64,000 bases of DNA, taken from contig CAVZNQ010000022.1 of assembly GCA_963776665.1 (NCBI GenBank), positions 1 to 64,000 of the forward strand, written 5' to 3'. Each line of letters starts with the position of its first letter. Position 1 is the stretch's first letter. Below, one piece after another: positions 27,691 through 35,514 of the stretch. The notes beneath the pieces are model-generated. The model searched no databases and was not told the origin of the DNA. It worked only from the letters and a program-made list of their open reading frames with translations. A program made the translations under genes and the position numbers. Origin of the DNA: Roseiarcus sp963776665. GTDB lineage: Bacteria; Pseudomonadota; Alphaproteobacteria; Rhizobiales; Beijerinckiaceae.

Positions 27691-28681
27691 GCCCCGAAGG
27701 TCCGGATCTCGCAGCGCTCCAGTCGGCCAGCATCGCGCCCGGAACAGCGCCCGACTTATTTCCTGGCTGGATTGGCTCCGCTATGGACCGTTCTTGGCAC
27801 AGATCATCGTCACCCGGCGATGCAATCTTACCTGCGGCTATTGCACGGAATACGACAAAACTTCTGAACCCGTTCCCTTTGACGTCCTGCGGCAACGGCT
27901 CGAGCTGCTCCGCGACCTTCGCACCTGGGCCGTCTCCCTGATGGGTGGCGAGCCAACCCTTCATCCCGATCTCCTCAGAATCTTCTCCACCATGCGCGTC
28001 TTGGGGTTCCATCGCCGCATGATGACGACGAATGGGCTCCTCCTCACCAAGGAGATTGTTGACGGACTCAACAACAGTGGAATGACCGATATGAGTCTGA
28101 GCATCGATGGGGTGAAACGGAACGCGACAACCCGCAAGGTCCTTAACGTGCTGAGACGGAAGCTCGACATACTGGCTCAACGTGCACAATTCGACGTGGT
28201 CGTCAGTGCCGTCATCGGGACTGCGCCTCGCGAGGAAGTTCTGGAGGTCGTCGAGTTTGCGAAGTCGCGCGGGTTCACACCCCGTCTTCTGGTCCTTCAC
28301 AATGAACACGGCCAGATGGGGTTGTCCTCCGAGGAGCTCGCCGTCTACGCTGAAGTCAAACAACTGTTTGGACGCCGAGTGACCGAGGAAGCGCACGGCT
28401 ACCGTGAGCGCCTGATCCAGCATGGCGAAGCTCCATTCCGTTGTCGAGCGGGGGCACGGTACCTCTACATCGATGAGTTCGGAATGGTGCGATGGTGCGC
28501 GCAGACCCGCATGGAATTTGGAAAGAGGCTGTCCGCGTACGCCTTGGAGGATCTTCGGCAACATTTCTATTCGGAGAAAGCCTGCAGCGACAAGTGTAGC
28601 GTGGGTTGCGTCCGGACGGCGTCTGCTCTCGACCAGTGGCGCTCCCAAAACTCATCCGAAAGGGTCGTCGCTATCTCCTAG
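27680..28681 (+). CDS. Radical SAM/SPASM-type maturase-like protein (B)
   Basis: About 333 aa if it starts at the GTG at 27680, inside the end of gene A; the exact start is uncertain. Motifs are WLRYGPFLAQIIVTRRCNLTCGYCTEYDKT (CxxxCxxC), SLMGGEPTLHPDLL (GGEP), MSLSIDGVKRNATT, and a C-terminal Cys set (PFRCRAGARYLYIDEFGMVRWCAQ, then KACSDKCSVGCVRT) fitting an auxiliary 4Fe-4S domain. It is much closer to the fragments at 26268 and 30235 than to gene A. Substrate unknown. An IS110 element lies directly downstream. Confidence 0.8.
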   Translation: MLREPRRSGSRSAPVGQHRARNSARLISWLDWLRYGPFLAQIIVTRRCNLTCGYCTEYDKTSEPVPFDVLRQRLELLRDLRTWAVSLMGGEPTLHPDLLRIFSTMRVLGFHRRMMTTNGLLLTKEIVDGLNNSGMTDMSLSIDGVKRNATTRKVLNVLRRKLDILAQRAQFDVVVSAVIGTAPREEVLEVVEFAKSRGFTPRLLVLHNEHGQMGLSSEELAVYAEVKQLFGRRVTEEAHGYRERLIQHGEAPFRCRAGARYLYIDEFGMVRWCAQTRMEFGKRLSAYALEDLRQHFYSEKACSDKCSVGCVRTASALDQWRSQNSSERVVAIS

Positions 28682-28784
28682 ACGTCATGTTCGCGGGCTG
28701 AGCCGGTGGCCCGCCCTTTCGTGCAAATAAGAACGAGGGTTGCTCGGGCAGGCCGAGCCGAGCCTCATGCACGGAGGGCGGACC

Positions 28785-29892
28785 ATGGGAAAGTATAGCG
28801 AAGCTTTTGTCGCTTTTGACGTCGCCAAGAAGAAACACGCCGTGGCGATCGCGGAGGGAGGTCGGGCCGGAAGTCCGGTTCTCGGCGATGTGGAAAACAG
28901 TTGGCTGCCGATCGAGCGGACGATCAAGAGATTGGCGGACCGATACGACCGGCTGCATGTCTGCTTCGAAGCTGGGCCAACGGGATACGGGCTTTATCGC
29001 CAGATTTCAGGCTCTCGGCCACGATTGCATGGTGGTCGCTCCGGCGCTGATCCCGAAACGAGCGGGCGAGCGGATCAAGACGAACCGGCGCGACGCGGTG
29101 ACGCTGGCGCGGCTGCACCGGGCCGGCGAGCTGACGGGGGTGTGGGCGCCGGACGCGGCTCATGAGGCGGTGCGCGATCTTGTGCGGGCGCGCGAGGCGG
29201 CGGCTGACGATCTTCGGCGCAAACGCCAGCAGCTGCTTTCCTTCCTGCTGCGGCACAGTCGGATTTACAGCGGAGGCGGACACTGGACGCTGGCGCATCG
29301 GCGCTGGCTGGCCAATCAGAAGTTCGAACACGCTGCGCAGCAGATCGTCTTTCAGGAAGGGATCGACGCGATCGAAGATGCGCTCCAACGACTGCGCCGC
29401 CTCGAGAAGCAACTCACTCTCATCGTGCCGGAGTGGTCCATGGCGCCAGTCGTGGAAGCCTATCAGGCGATGCGCGGCGCGGCGTTTCTGGTCGCCGTAA
29501 CCTTCGCCGCGGAGATCGGCGACGTGCGCCGGTTCGATACGCCACGACAGCTGATGTCCTTCCTCGGTCTGGTCCCAGCGGAGAGCTCGACCGGCGATAC
29601 GATCCGACGGAAGGGCCTCACCCTGGCGGGCAACCGGCGCGCGCGGCGGGCGCTGATCGAAGCAGCCTGGACCTATCGCTATCCGGCACGAGTGAGCAAC
29701 ACCTTGAGAGCCCGGCTGGAAGGACTGCCGAAGCTCGTGCGCGACATCGCCTGGAAGGCGCAGGTCCGACTGTGCGCCCGTTATCGCCGTCTCAGCGCAA
29801 GAGGCAAGAAGCTTCCGATCGTCGTGGCTGCGATTGCTCGCGAGATGGCTGCGTTCCTGTGGGCTATCGGTCGAGAGGTCGCACCGGCGTAA
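28785..29892 (+). pseudogene. IS110-family DEDD transposase with one +1 frameshift
   Basis: ATG 28785 (MGKYSEAFVAFDVAKKKHAVAIAEG, first catalytic Asp), then VCFEAGPTGYGLYRQI (catalytic Glu). At 29005–29007 an extra T breaks the frame; removing it gives QALGHDCMVVAPALIPKRAG and KTNRRDAVTLARLHRAGEL (the DD pair). The C-terminal Transposase_20 domain is intact: MRGAAFLVAVTFAAEIGD, FLGLVPAESSTGDTIRRKG (candidate catalytic Ser) and GNRRARRALIEAAW. About 368 aa when repaired. As written the protein is split, so it is inactive unless the frameshift is an artefact. Confidence 0.88.
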
Positions 29893-29910
29893 GGGGGGTC
29901 TCTTCTTTCC

Positions 29911-30103
29911 GCTGCTCAGAGCCGGGAGCGGAGTACGAAAGGTGGGGAACTCCCGTCGCTAGTTATGTGGCCGGGCTCGCGCCCGACGCCCGTCCTCTAG
30001 ACCGAGGAAAGCCCCGAGACGAAGACACGGAAGGCGGTAACCAACCCGCGGATAAGAGTTTGATCAACCGTCGTCTCTCACTCCGCTCCCAGCTCTGCGC
30101 AGC
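29911..30103 (+). ncRNA. Candidate IS110/IS1111-type bridge (seek) RNA, 3' of transposase
   Basis: Starts 19 bp after the transposase stop. The outer arms 29911–29934 and 30080–30103 are 24-nt inverted repeats with only two mismatches, enclosing about 145 nt. Inside are a CGGGC–TCGC–GCCCG hairpin (29972–29985), a CCTC/GAGG hairpin (29994–30007) and a GAGACGA/TCGTCTC pairing (30016–30022 with 30071–30077). IS1111-type members of the IS110 family carry their guide RNA in the 3' non-coding end; the position and fold fit. No coding alternative is convincing. Target- and donor-binding loops have not been identified. Confidence 0.45.
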
Positions 30104-30234
30104 TATGGTCTTTCTCGCCGACGGCGGTCTCGCCGAACGGGCGCTCAACCGCGCCTTCGCTCTTGACCGCGAACATATGTCGTTTCCTAGGATCGAAACA
30201 TATCAGCAGCTCGATCAAGGTTGTACGTCCAGGT

Positions 30235-30406
30235 GTGGACAACAGGCTGACGATCTTCACGCCGCGCATTCTGCTGGTTCATGACGATAACGGGCAGTTG
30301 CGGGTGTCGGCACGAGGAGCTGAGTGCCTACGATGAAGCGAAGCGCCGCATAGGCGACCGTGCGAACGAGGTCTTCGGATACCGGGGGAGAGAATTGGTC
30401 GCCTGA
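30235..30406 (+). pseudogene. Radical SAM protein remnant (middle part)
   Basis: About 57 codons that match the intact gene at 27680 after its radical SAM core: LTIFTPRILLVHDDNGQL against GFTPRLLVLHNEHGQM, then EELSAYDEAKRRIGDRANEVFGYRGREL against EELAVYAEVKQLFGRRVTEEAHGYRERL. A single extra C near 30313 separates the two reading frames. The end is cut by a stop at 30404–30406, directly against the 3' end of the glycerate kinase gene. It is probably the distal piece of a radical SAM gene disrupted by the events that brought in the intact copies and IS110. Confidence 0.75.
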
Positions 30407-31678
30407 CTATGCCAGGTCGATCAGAATGGCGCGGAAGTCGTCGACGTTGGTGAGGGTCGGGCCGGTGACGACGAGGTCGCTAAGCGCGGCGAAGACCGAA
30501 TAGGAATCATTGTCGTCGAGACGCGCCCGCGCATCGACCCCGAGCGCCAGAGCGCGCGCGAGAGTGTCGGGCGTTACGATCGCCCCGGCGTTGTCTTCGC
30601 CGCCGTCGATGCCGTCGGTGTCGGCGGCGAGGGCGAAGATCCCGCCGTGTCCGTCGAGCGCAATCGCGAGCGCCAGCGCGAACTCGCTGTTGCGCCCGCC
30701 GCGGCCTTTGCCGCGCATTGTCACCGTCGTCTCGCCGCCGGAGAGCAGAACGCAGGGCCGGCGAGCAGGTTCGCCATGCCGCGCAGCGCTGAGCGCAATG
30801 CCGGCGTGAACGATCGCGCATTCGCGCGCCTCGCCTTCGATGGCGTCGCCGAGAATGAGGTTTGCATAACCGGCCTCGCGCGCTTTGGCGGCGGCGGCGA
30901 CGAGCGCGTCGCGCGGCGTCGCGATGAGGCGGTTCTCGACGCGGGCGAGTCGCGGGTCGCCGGGCTTCGGCGTCTCGTTCAAGGGGTCGGCGAGATGGGC
31001 GGCGACGCTCGCGGGGGCCTCGATCCGGTAGCGCGCCAGGACCTCGCGCGCATCGGCCAGCGTCGTCTCGTCGGCGACCGTCGGGCCGGATGCGATCACC
31101 GACAGGTCGTCGCCCGGCACGTCGGAGATGATGAGGGCGACGACGCGCGCCGGCGCCGCGGCGATCGCGAGCCTTCCGCCCTTGATCGCCGAGAGATGCT
31201 TGCGCAGGGCGTTCATCTCGTCGATCCGCGCGCCGCTCTTGAGCAGCGCGCGGGTGATCGCCTGCTTGTCGGCAAGCGTGACTTCGCCGCCCGGCAGCGA
31301 CAGCAGCGCCGACCCGCCGCCGGAAATGAGCGCGAGCACGAGATCGTCGCTCGTGAGGCCGCGCATCATCGCCAGGATTTCGCGCGCGGCCGCCATGCCG
31401 GCGGAGTCCGGGTTCGGATGCCCGGCCTCGACGACGCGAATGCGCCGCGTCGGCGCGCCGTGGCCGACGCGGGTGACGACCAGCCCCTCGAGCTGCCCGC
31501 GCCAATGCTTTTCGACCGCCGCGGCCATCGCCGCCGCCGCCTTGCCCGCGCCAACGACAACCGTTCGACCTTTCGGCGGCTGGGGCAAATGCTGCGGCAC
31601 GATCAACGCCGGATCGGCCGCCGCGACGGCGGCGTCGAACAGCGAACGCAACAAGGCGCCAGGATCGGACGCTGTCAC
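30407..31678 (-). CDS. Glycerate 2-kinase (MOFRL family)
   Basis: 423 aa from the GTG at 31678, which overlaps the nagA stop (GTGA). Class II glycerate kinase/TtuD-type marks are VVVGAGKAAAAMAAAVE, LISGGGSALLSLP, MNALRKHLSAIKGGRLA, SDVPGDDLSVIASGPT, the MOFRL domain LLSGGETTVTMRGKGRGGRNSEFAL and AADTDGIDGGEDNAGAI. It phosphorylates D-glycerate to 2-phosphoglycerate. Being last in the pcp–nagK–nagA operon is unusual and suggests the product or a related sugar acid feeds in from amino-sugar breakdown (inference). A hydroxypyruvate isomerase gene lies 12 kb away. Confidence 0.9.
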   Translation of the reverse strand: MTASDPGALLRSLFDAAVAAADPALIVPQHLPQPPKGRTVVVGAGKAAAAMAAAVEKHWRGQLEGLVVTRVGHGAPTRRIRVVEAGHPNPDSAGMAAAREILAMMRGLTSDDLVLALISGGGSALLSLPGGEVTLADKQAITRALLKSGARIDEMNALRKHLSAIKGGRLAIAAAPARVVALIISDVPGDDLSVIASGPTVADETTLADAREVLARYRIEAPASVAAHLADPLNETPKPGDPRLARVENRLIATPRDALVAAAAKAREAGYANLILGDAIEGEARECAIVHAGIALSAARHGEPARRPCVLLSGGETTVTMRGKGRGGRNSEFALALAIALDGHGGIFALAADTDGIDGGEDNAGAIVTPDTLARALALGVDARARLDDNDSYSVFAALSDLVVTGPTLTNVDDFRAILIDLA

Positions 31679-32829
31679 GACGCCGCCGCCTCCATCTCTG
31701 TAAGCGAGCGCCCGCCCGCCCAAACCCCGGTCACCCCGAGATCGTCGGTCAAATGGACGAGATCGGCCCGAAGGCCCGGCGCGAGCCGGCCGATCCGGTC
31801 GCTGACGCCCAGGAGCCTTGCTGGGGTCAGCGTCGCCATCGTGAGCGCTTCAGCCAGCGGGATTTCCAGCGTATTCACGACATAGTCGACCGCGTCACGC
31901 ATGGTGATCGCGGCGCCGGCGAGCGTGCCGTCTTCGGCTACGAGCTTATGTCCGACCCGCGTCATCCGCCGCCCCTGCAATTCGAACGCGTCCGGCCCGC
32001 CGGCGGCCGGCGGCATGGCGTCGGAGACAAGTGCGAGCCCATGCGCGCCCTTGGCGGCGATCGCCGCGCGGTAGGCGGCGGGATGAGCATGCTCGCCGTC
32101 GGCGATGAGGCCGCAGATGATGCGCGCTTCCGCAAGCGCCGCGCCCACGACCCCGGGCGCGCGCGAGGAAAGCTGGCTCATCGCATTGTAAAGATGGGTG
32201 ACCGCACCCGCGCCGGCGGCGAAGACGCTTTCGGCTTCCTCCGCGCTGGCGTCCGAATGGCCAAGGCTGACCACGATCCCGGCCTTCGCCAGGCGCGCGA
32301 TCCGCTCGAGGGAGACGGACGCCGGGGCTAGGGTAACGACCATGACGCCCCGGCGCGCGGCGATCAGCGCGCCCGCGTCGCTGTCCAGCATCGGCCGGAT
32401 GAACTCGGCCGGATGCACGCCCTTGCGCCGCCGGTCGATGAACGGCCCTTCGACATGGACGCCAAGGGCGCCGGGAACACGCTTCTGCGCCTCGCGCGCC
32501 GCCGCCAGCGCTTGCGTCAGTATGCGCGGCGCGTCGGTCACGACCGTCGGCAAGAAGCTGGTGACGCCTGCGCGGCGATGCGCCGCACCGATCGCGGCAA
32601 TCCCTTCCACAGTCGGTTCGGCATTGAAAAGGACGCCGCCCCCGCCGTTGATCTGCCAATCGATGAAGCCGGGCGCGAGAATTCCGCCCCCGAGGTCTTG
32701 CTGCTCGCCGCCGCGGGGACGGTCTTCGAACCGGGTGAGGGCCTGAATCGCGTCGCCTTCGATCGCGAGCGCGCAATCGTCGCGCAGCCGTTCGCCGTCG
32801 AAGATGCGCGCGCCGGAAAGTACCTTCAT
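31675..32829 (-). CDS. nagA: N-acetylglucosamine-6-phosphate deacetylase
   Basis: 384 aa amidohydrolase that converts GlcNAc-6-P to glucosamine-6-P. Segments are LAPGFIDWQINGGGGVLFN, LGVHVEGPFIDRRRKGVHP (metal-binding Glu), SLGHSDASAEEAE and VTHLYNAMSQLSSR (metal His residues), LALVSDAMPPAAG (catalytic Asp) and ARLLGVSDRIGRLAPGLRADLV. It has 4-bp overlaps on both sides (nagK upstream, glycerate kinase downstream). No nagB deaminase is present in the operon. Confidence 0.94.
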   Translation of the reverse strand: MKVLSGARIFDGERLRDDCALAIEGDAIQALTRFEDRPRGGEQQDLGGGILAPGFIDWQINGGGGVLFNAEPTVEGIAAIGAAHRRAGVTSFLPTVVTDAPRILTQALAAAREAQKRVPGALGVHVEGPFIDRRRKGVHPAEFIRPMLDSDAGALIAARRGVMVVTLAPASVSLERIARLAKAGIVVSLGHSDASAEEAESVFAAGAGAVTHLYNAMSQLSSRAPGVVGAALAEARIICGLIADGEHAHPAAYRAAIAAKGAHGLALVSDAMPPAAGGPDAFELQGRRMTRVGHKLVAEDGTLAGAAITMRDAVDYVVNTLEIPLAEALTMATLTPARLLGVSDRIGRLAPGLRADLVHLTDDLGVTGVWAGGRSLTEMEAAAS

Positions 32830-33719
32830 TGCGCCGCTTCCCTCTGCGGCGCGATGATGCCGCCGGCTAGCAGAATCGCGCCGTCGGTCGCGTCGTGCAG
32901 CGGCGGCTTGAGAAGCGCGGCGATATCAGGCTCGAGGTAGGGCCGCAACGCTTCGCCGGCGCCTCCGACCAGCGCGACCCGCCCGGCCCCGAGCGCAATC
33001 GCTCCGCGCGTCAGCGCGCCGATCGCGCCCGCCGCTCGGGCGGCGATCTCGAGCGCGATTCGGTCGCCCTCGGCAGCGCGGCTGAACACGCCGGGGGCGA
33101 AGGCGCCGAAATCGCCGGGTTTGGCGTCTCGCGCCCAGCGCATCATAGCGACGGAATCGCCCCCGAACCGACCGATGATGTCGGCAGTGAGCGCGCTCGC
33201 CGGTCCGAGGCCGTCGAAGGCGCGCATTGCCGCCCGCATCGCGTCGAGGCCGATGTGGGCGCCCGATCCGTCGTCGCCGATGGTGAAGCCGCGTCCGCCG
33301 ATGATGGTTTCCTTGCCTTTGACCCGTGCGATCGCCGCCGAACCTGTGCCTGCGATCACAAGCCCGCCGTCGGCGCCGGCATGGGCGCCGATGCATGCGG
33401 TCACCGCGTCGTTCGCCGCCCGCACGAGGCGAAAGCCCGGAAACGCCTCGACGACCCGAGCCGCGTCGCTCAAGTCCTCGATTCCGGCGAGTCCAAATCC
33501 GATCGCGATCCGCGCCCGGTCGGCGTCCGAGAGACCTGCCCCGTCCATCACCTCGCCGACGAGCGCGCGCAGGACGGCGATAGCGGCGACGAAATCGACA
33601 TGGATATTCGCCGCCGCGCCGGCGGCCTCAACGAGGGCGCTGCCGTTGGCGTCGCGCAGCCGCGCGCGGCAGCGCGTTGCTCCGCCGTCGACGCCAAGGG
33701 TGAGCGGTGCGCCGCTCAT
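32826..33719 (-). CDS. N-acetylglucosamine kinase-like protein (BadF/BadG ATPase fold)
   Basis: 297 aa ASKHA-fold kinase. LGVDGGATRCRARL is phosphate-1, LVIAGTGSAAIARV is phosphate-2 and GGRGFTIGDDGSGAHIGLDA is typical of eukaryote-type GlcNAc kinases. ALVGGAGEALRPYL and AILLAGGII are at the C-terminus. The likely reaction is GlcNAc (or glucosamine/MurNAc-type sugar) to its 6-phosphate, feeding the adjacent NagA. It overlaps nagA and pcp by 4 bp each. Confidence 0.88.
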   Translation of the reverse strand: MSGAPLTLGVDGGATRCRARLRDANGSALVEAAGAAANIHVDFVAAIAVLRALVGEVMDGAGLSDADRARIAIGFGLAGIEDLSDAARVVEAFPGFRLVRAANDAVTACIGAHAGADGGLVIAGTGSAAIARVKGKETIIGGRGFTIGDDGSGAHIGLDAMRAAMRAFDGLGPASALTADIIGRFGGDSVAMMRWARDAKPGDFGAFAPGVFSRAAEGDRIALEIAARAAGAIGALTRGAIALGAGRVALVGGAGEALRPYLEPDIAALLKPPLHDATDGAILLAGGIIAPQREAAQ

Positions 33720-34354
33720 GCTGTTTTCGGCCGAACGTCGACCATCGCCGTCGCCGCCACTCTCAACGCCTTCGCCGCGGCCGCCGACGCGAGCGGCCTC
33801 ACGCTCGCCATTCGCCTCGTCTGCCGGGGGGTCGCCGGCAGGTGCACGAAGACGGCGGGCGTCGCCCGCGCCGTATCGCGCAGATATCGCAAGGCGCCGA
33901 AATAGAGATGGTTGCAGACGAAGCCGCCGGCATTCCTCGACACCCGCGCCGGAATTCCCGCCTTTCTTATCGCGCCGGCGATCGCGCTGACCGGCGCCGC
34001 CGCTTCGAGCCGCTCCGGCGCGCCCTCAGAAATGGCTACCGCCTTTCGCAGCACGCCGAGATTGTCGGGAGCAGCGGCGTCGTCCAGATTGCGCGCGAAC
34101 TGTTCGACGCAGACGACGCCGCGCCGCGCCGCCTGGCCGGTCATCAGGACCGCCTCAGGCCGAAGGGTCTCGATCGCACGGACAAGCTCATTCAGCGAAA
34201 CGTCATAGGCGCAGGGCAAAAGTCGAACAACCGCGGTGAACTCGCCGCGGCGCCAGCCTTCAAGCCTCCGCGCTGCTTCCCACGACGCATTGATGGACTC
34301 GCCGCCGAAAGGCTCGAATCCGGTGACGAGGATCGTTCGCGTCGCGCTCGACAA
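33716..34354 (-). CDS. pcp: Pyroglutamyl-peptidase I
   Basis: 212 aa C15 cysteine peptidase that removes N-terminal pyroglutamate from peptides. Motifs are ILVTGFEPFGGESINASWEAARRL, VLMTGQAARR (Glu replaced by Gln-Ala in this stretch, so the usual catalytic Glu position deserves checking), the nucleophile SRNAGGFVCNHLYFGAL and the catalytic His in VFVHLP. It is the first gene of the operon with nagK, nagA and glycerate kinase. The combination of peptide and amino-sugar steps suggests cell-wall or chitin/peptide scavenging (inference). Confidence 0.88.
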   Translation of the reverse strand: MSSATRTILVTGFEPFGGESINASWEAARRLEGWRRGEFTAVVRLLPCAYDVSLNELVRAIETLRPEAVLMTGQAARRGVVCVEQFARNLDDAAAPDNLGVLRKAVAISEGAPERLEAAAPVSAIAGAIRKAGIPARVSRNAGGFVCNHLYFGALRYLRDTARATPAVFVHLPATPRQTRRMASVRPLASAAAAKALRVAATAMVDVRPKTA

Positions 34355-34360
34355 GGGTCC

Positions 34361-35509
34361 TCAGGCGAACAGGCTGCCACGCTCTGCGAGGCGGCGCACA
34401 TGAATGTCGGCGTCGCCGTAGGCGGCGTCGATCATCGTCAGCCGCTTGAACAGATGTCCCACCTTATACTCATAAGTCATAGCGATGCCGCCGTGCATCT
34501 GCACCGCCTGCTGGCCGATGAACTTGGCGGAGCGGCCGATTTGCGCCTTCACCGCCGACATCGCCTTGGCGCGCTCGACCGCATCGTCCTCGCCCGCCAT
34601 CATCGCCGCCAGATACATCATGCTGCGCGCCTGTTCGAGCGCGACCGTCATGTCGGAGGCGCGATGTTGCAGCGCCTGGAACGAGCCGATCGTGACTCCG
34701 AACTGCTTGCGCGTCTTGAGATACTCGACCGTCATCGTCAACGCTTCCGACATCGCGCCGACCGCCTCGGCCGCAAGCGCCGCGATCGTCTCGTCGACCG
34801 CCCGCTCGATGACCGGAAACGCGCCGTCGGGCGCGCCAATGACGTCGTGCGGCGCCGCGCGGACATCGGCGAAGGCGATCTCCGCCGCCCGCTGGCCGTC
34901 CTGGGTCGGATAGCCGCGCCGGGTCACGCCCGGGGCGTCGGCGTCGATGAGGAAGAGGCCGATCCCGTCGCGATCGCGCCGCGCGCCCCTGAGCCGCGCC
35001 GAGACGATTAGCTTGTCGGCGCTGTCGCCCTGGCCGACTAGCGTCTTCTCTCCGTTGAGGACGAATCCGCCGCCGCCATCCTTGACCACACGCAAGCCCA
35101 CGTCGTTGAGATCGAAGCCCGATTGCTTTTCCGCGTGCGCGAAGCTCACCCGCGATTCTCCTGCGGCGATCGCGCCAATGAGCTCGGGGCGCTGCTTCCC
35201 GCTTGCGCCGTGCTTGAGGAGGGCGCCGCAGAGGACGACGGTCTGAAGATAGGGCTCGAGCGCCAGCGCCTTGCCGAATTGCTCCATCACGATCATCGTC
35301 TCGACCGGCCCGCCGCCATAGCCGCCGTCGGCTTCGGCAAAGGGCGCGCCGAGCAGGCCCATCTCGGCGTAATCGCGCCACAGCGCCTCGCTCCACCCCG
35401 GCGAGCTCGACTGATAGCCTTTGCGAGCCTCGAATCCGTAGCGCTCCCGCATCAGTCGGGCGACATTGTCGCGGAGCTGTTCCTGTTCCGGGCTGAGCTC
35501 GAAATCCAT
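34361..35509 (-). CDS. Acyl-CoA dehydrogenase, PimD-like small subunit
   Basis: 382 aa flavoprotein: MDFELSPEQEQLRDNVARLMRERYGFEAR, FAEADGGYGGGPVETMIVMEQFGKALALEPYL, DGGGGFVLNGEKTLV, LAAEAVGAMSEALTMTVEYLKTRKQFG, VQMHGGIAMTYEYKVGHLFKRL. The pattern is that of the divergent partner subunit in heteromeric acyl-CoA dehydrogenases such as pimeloyl-CoA dehydrogenase PimD. It is 5 bp downstream of the PimC-like gene, so the two probably form one heterotetrameric enzyme for dicarboxylyl-CoA or similar bulky substrates. Confidence 0.82.
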   Translation of the reverse strand: MDFELSPEQEQLRDNVARLMRERYGFEARKGYQSSSPGWSEALWRDYAEMGLLGAPFAEADGGYGGGPVETMIVMEQFGKALALEPYLQTVVLCGALLKHGASGKQRPELIGAIAAGESRVSFAHAEKQSGFDLNDVGLRVVKDGGGGFVLNGEKTLVGQGDSADKLIVSARLRGARRDRDGIGLFLIDADAPGVTRRGYPTQDGQRAAEIAFADVRAAPHDVIGAPDGAFPVIERAVDETIAALAAEAVGAMSEALTMTVEYLKTRKQFGVTIGSFQALQHRASDMTVALEQARSMMYLAAMMAGEDDAVERAKAMSAVKAQIGRSAKFIGQQAVQMHGGIAMTYEYKVGHLFKRLTMIDAAYGDADIHVRRLAERGSLFA

Positions 35510-35514
35510 TTGCC

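Larger units (their letters stand above)
28682..30103 (+). mobile_element. IS110-family insertion element (ends approximate)
   Basis: Consists of about 100 bp of hairpin-rich 5' sequence (GCGGGC...GCCCGC near 28694–28715 and GCTCGG...CCGAGC near 28743–28760), the DEDD transposase gene, and a folded 3' non-coding segment. IS110-group elements usually lack terminal inverted repeats, so exact borders cannot be set without an uninterrupted site. It lies between an intact radical SAM gene and a truncated one, which fits insertion or recombination into a radical SAM array. Confidence 0.65.
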
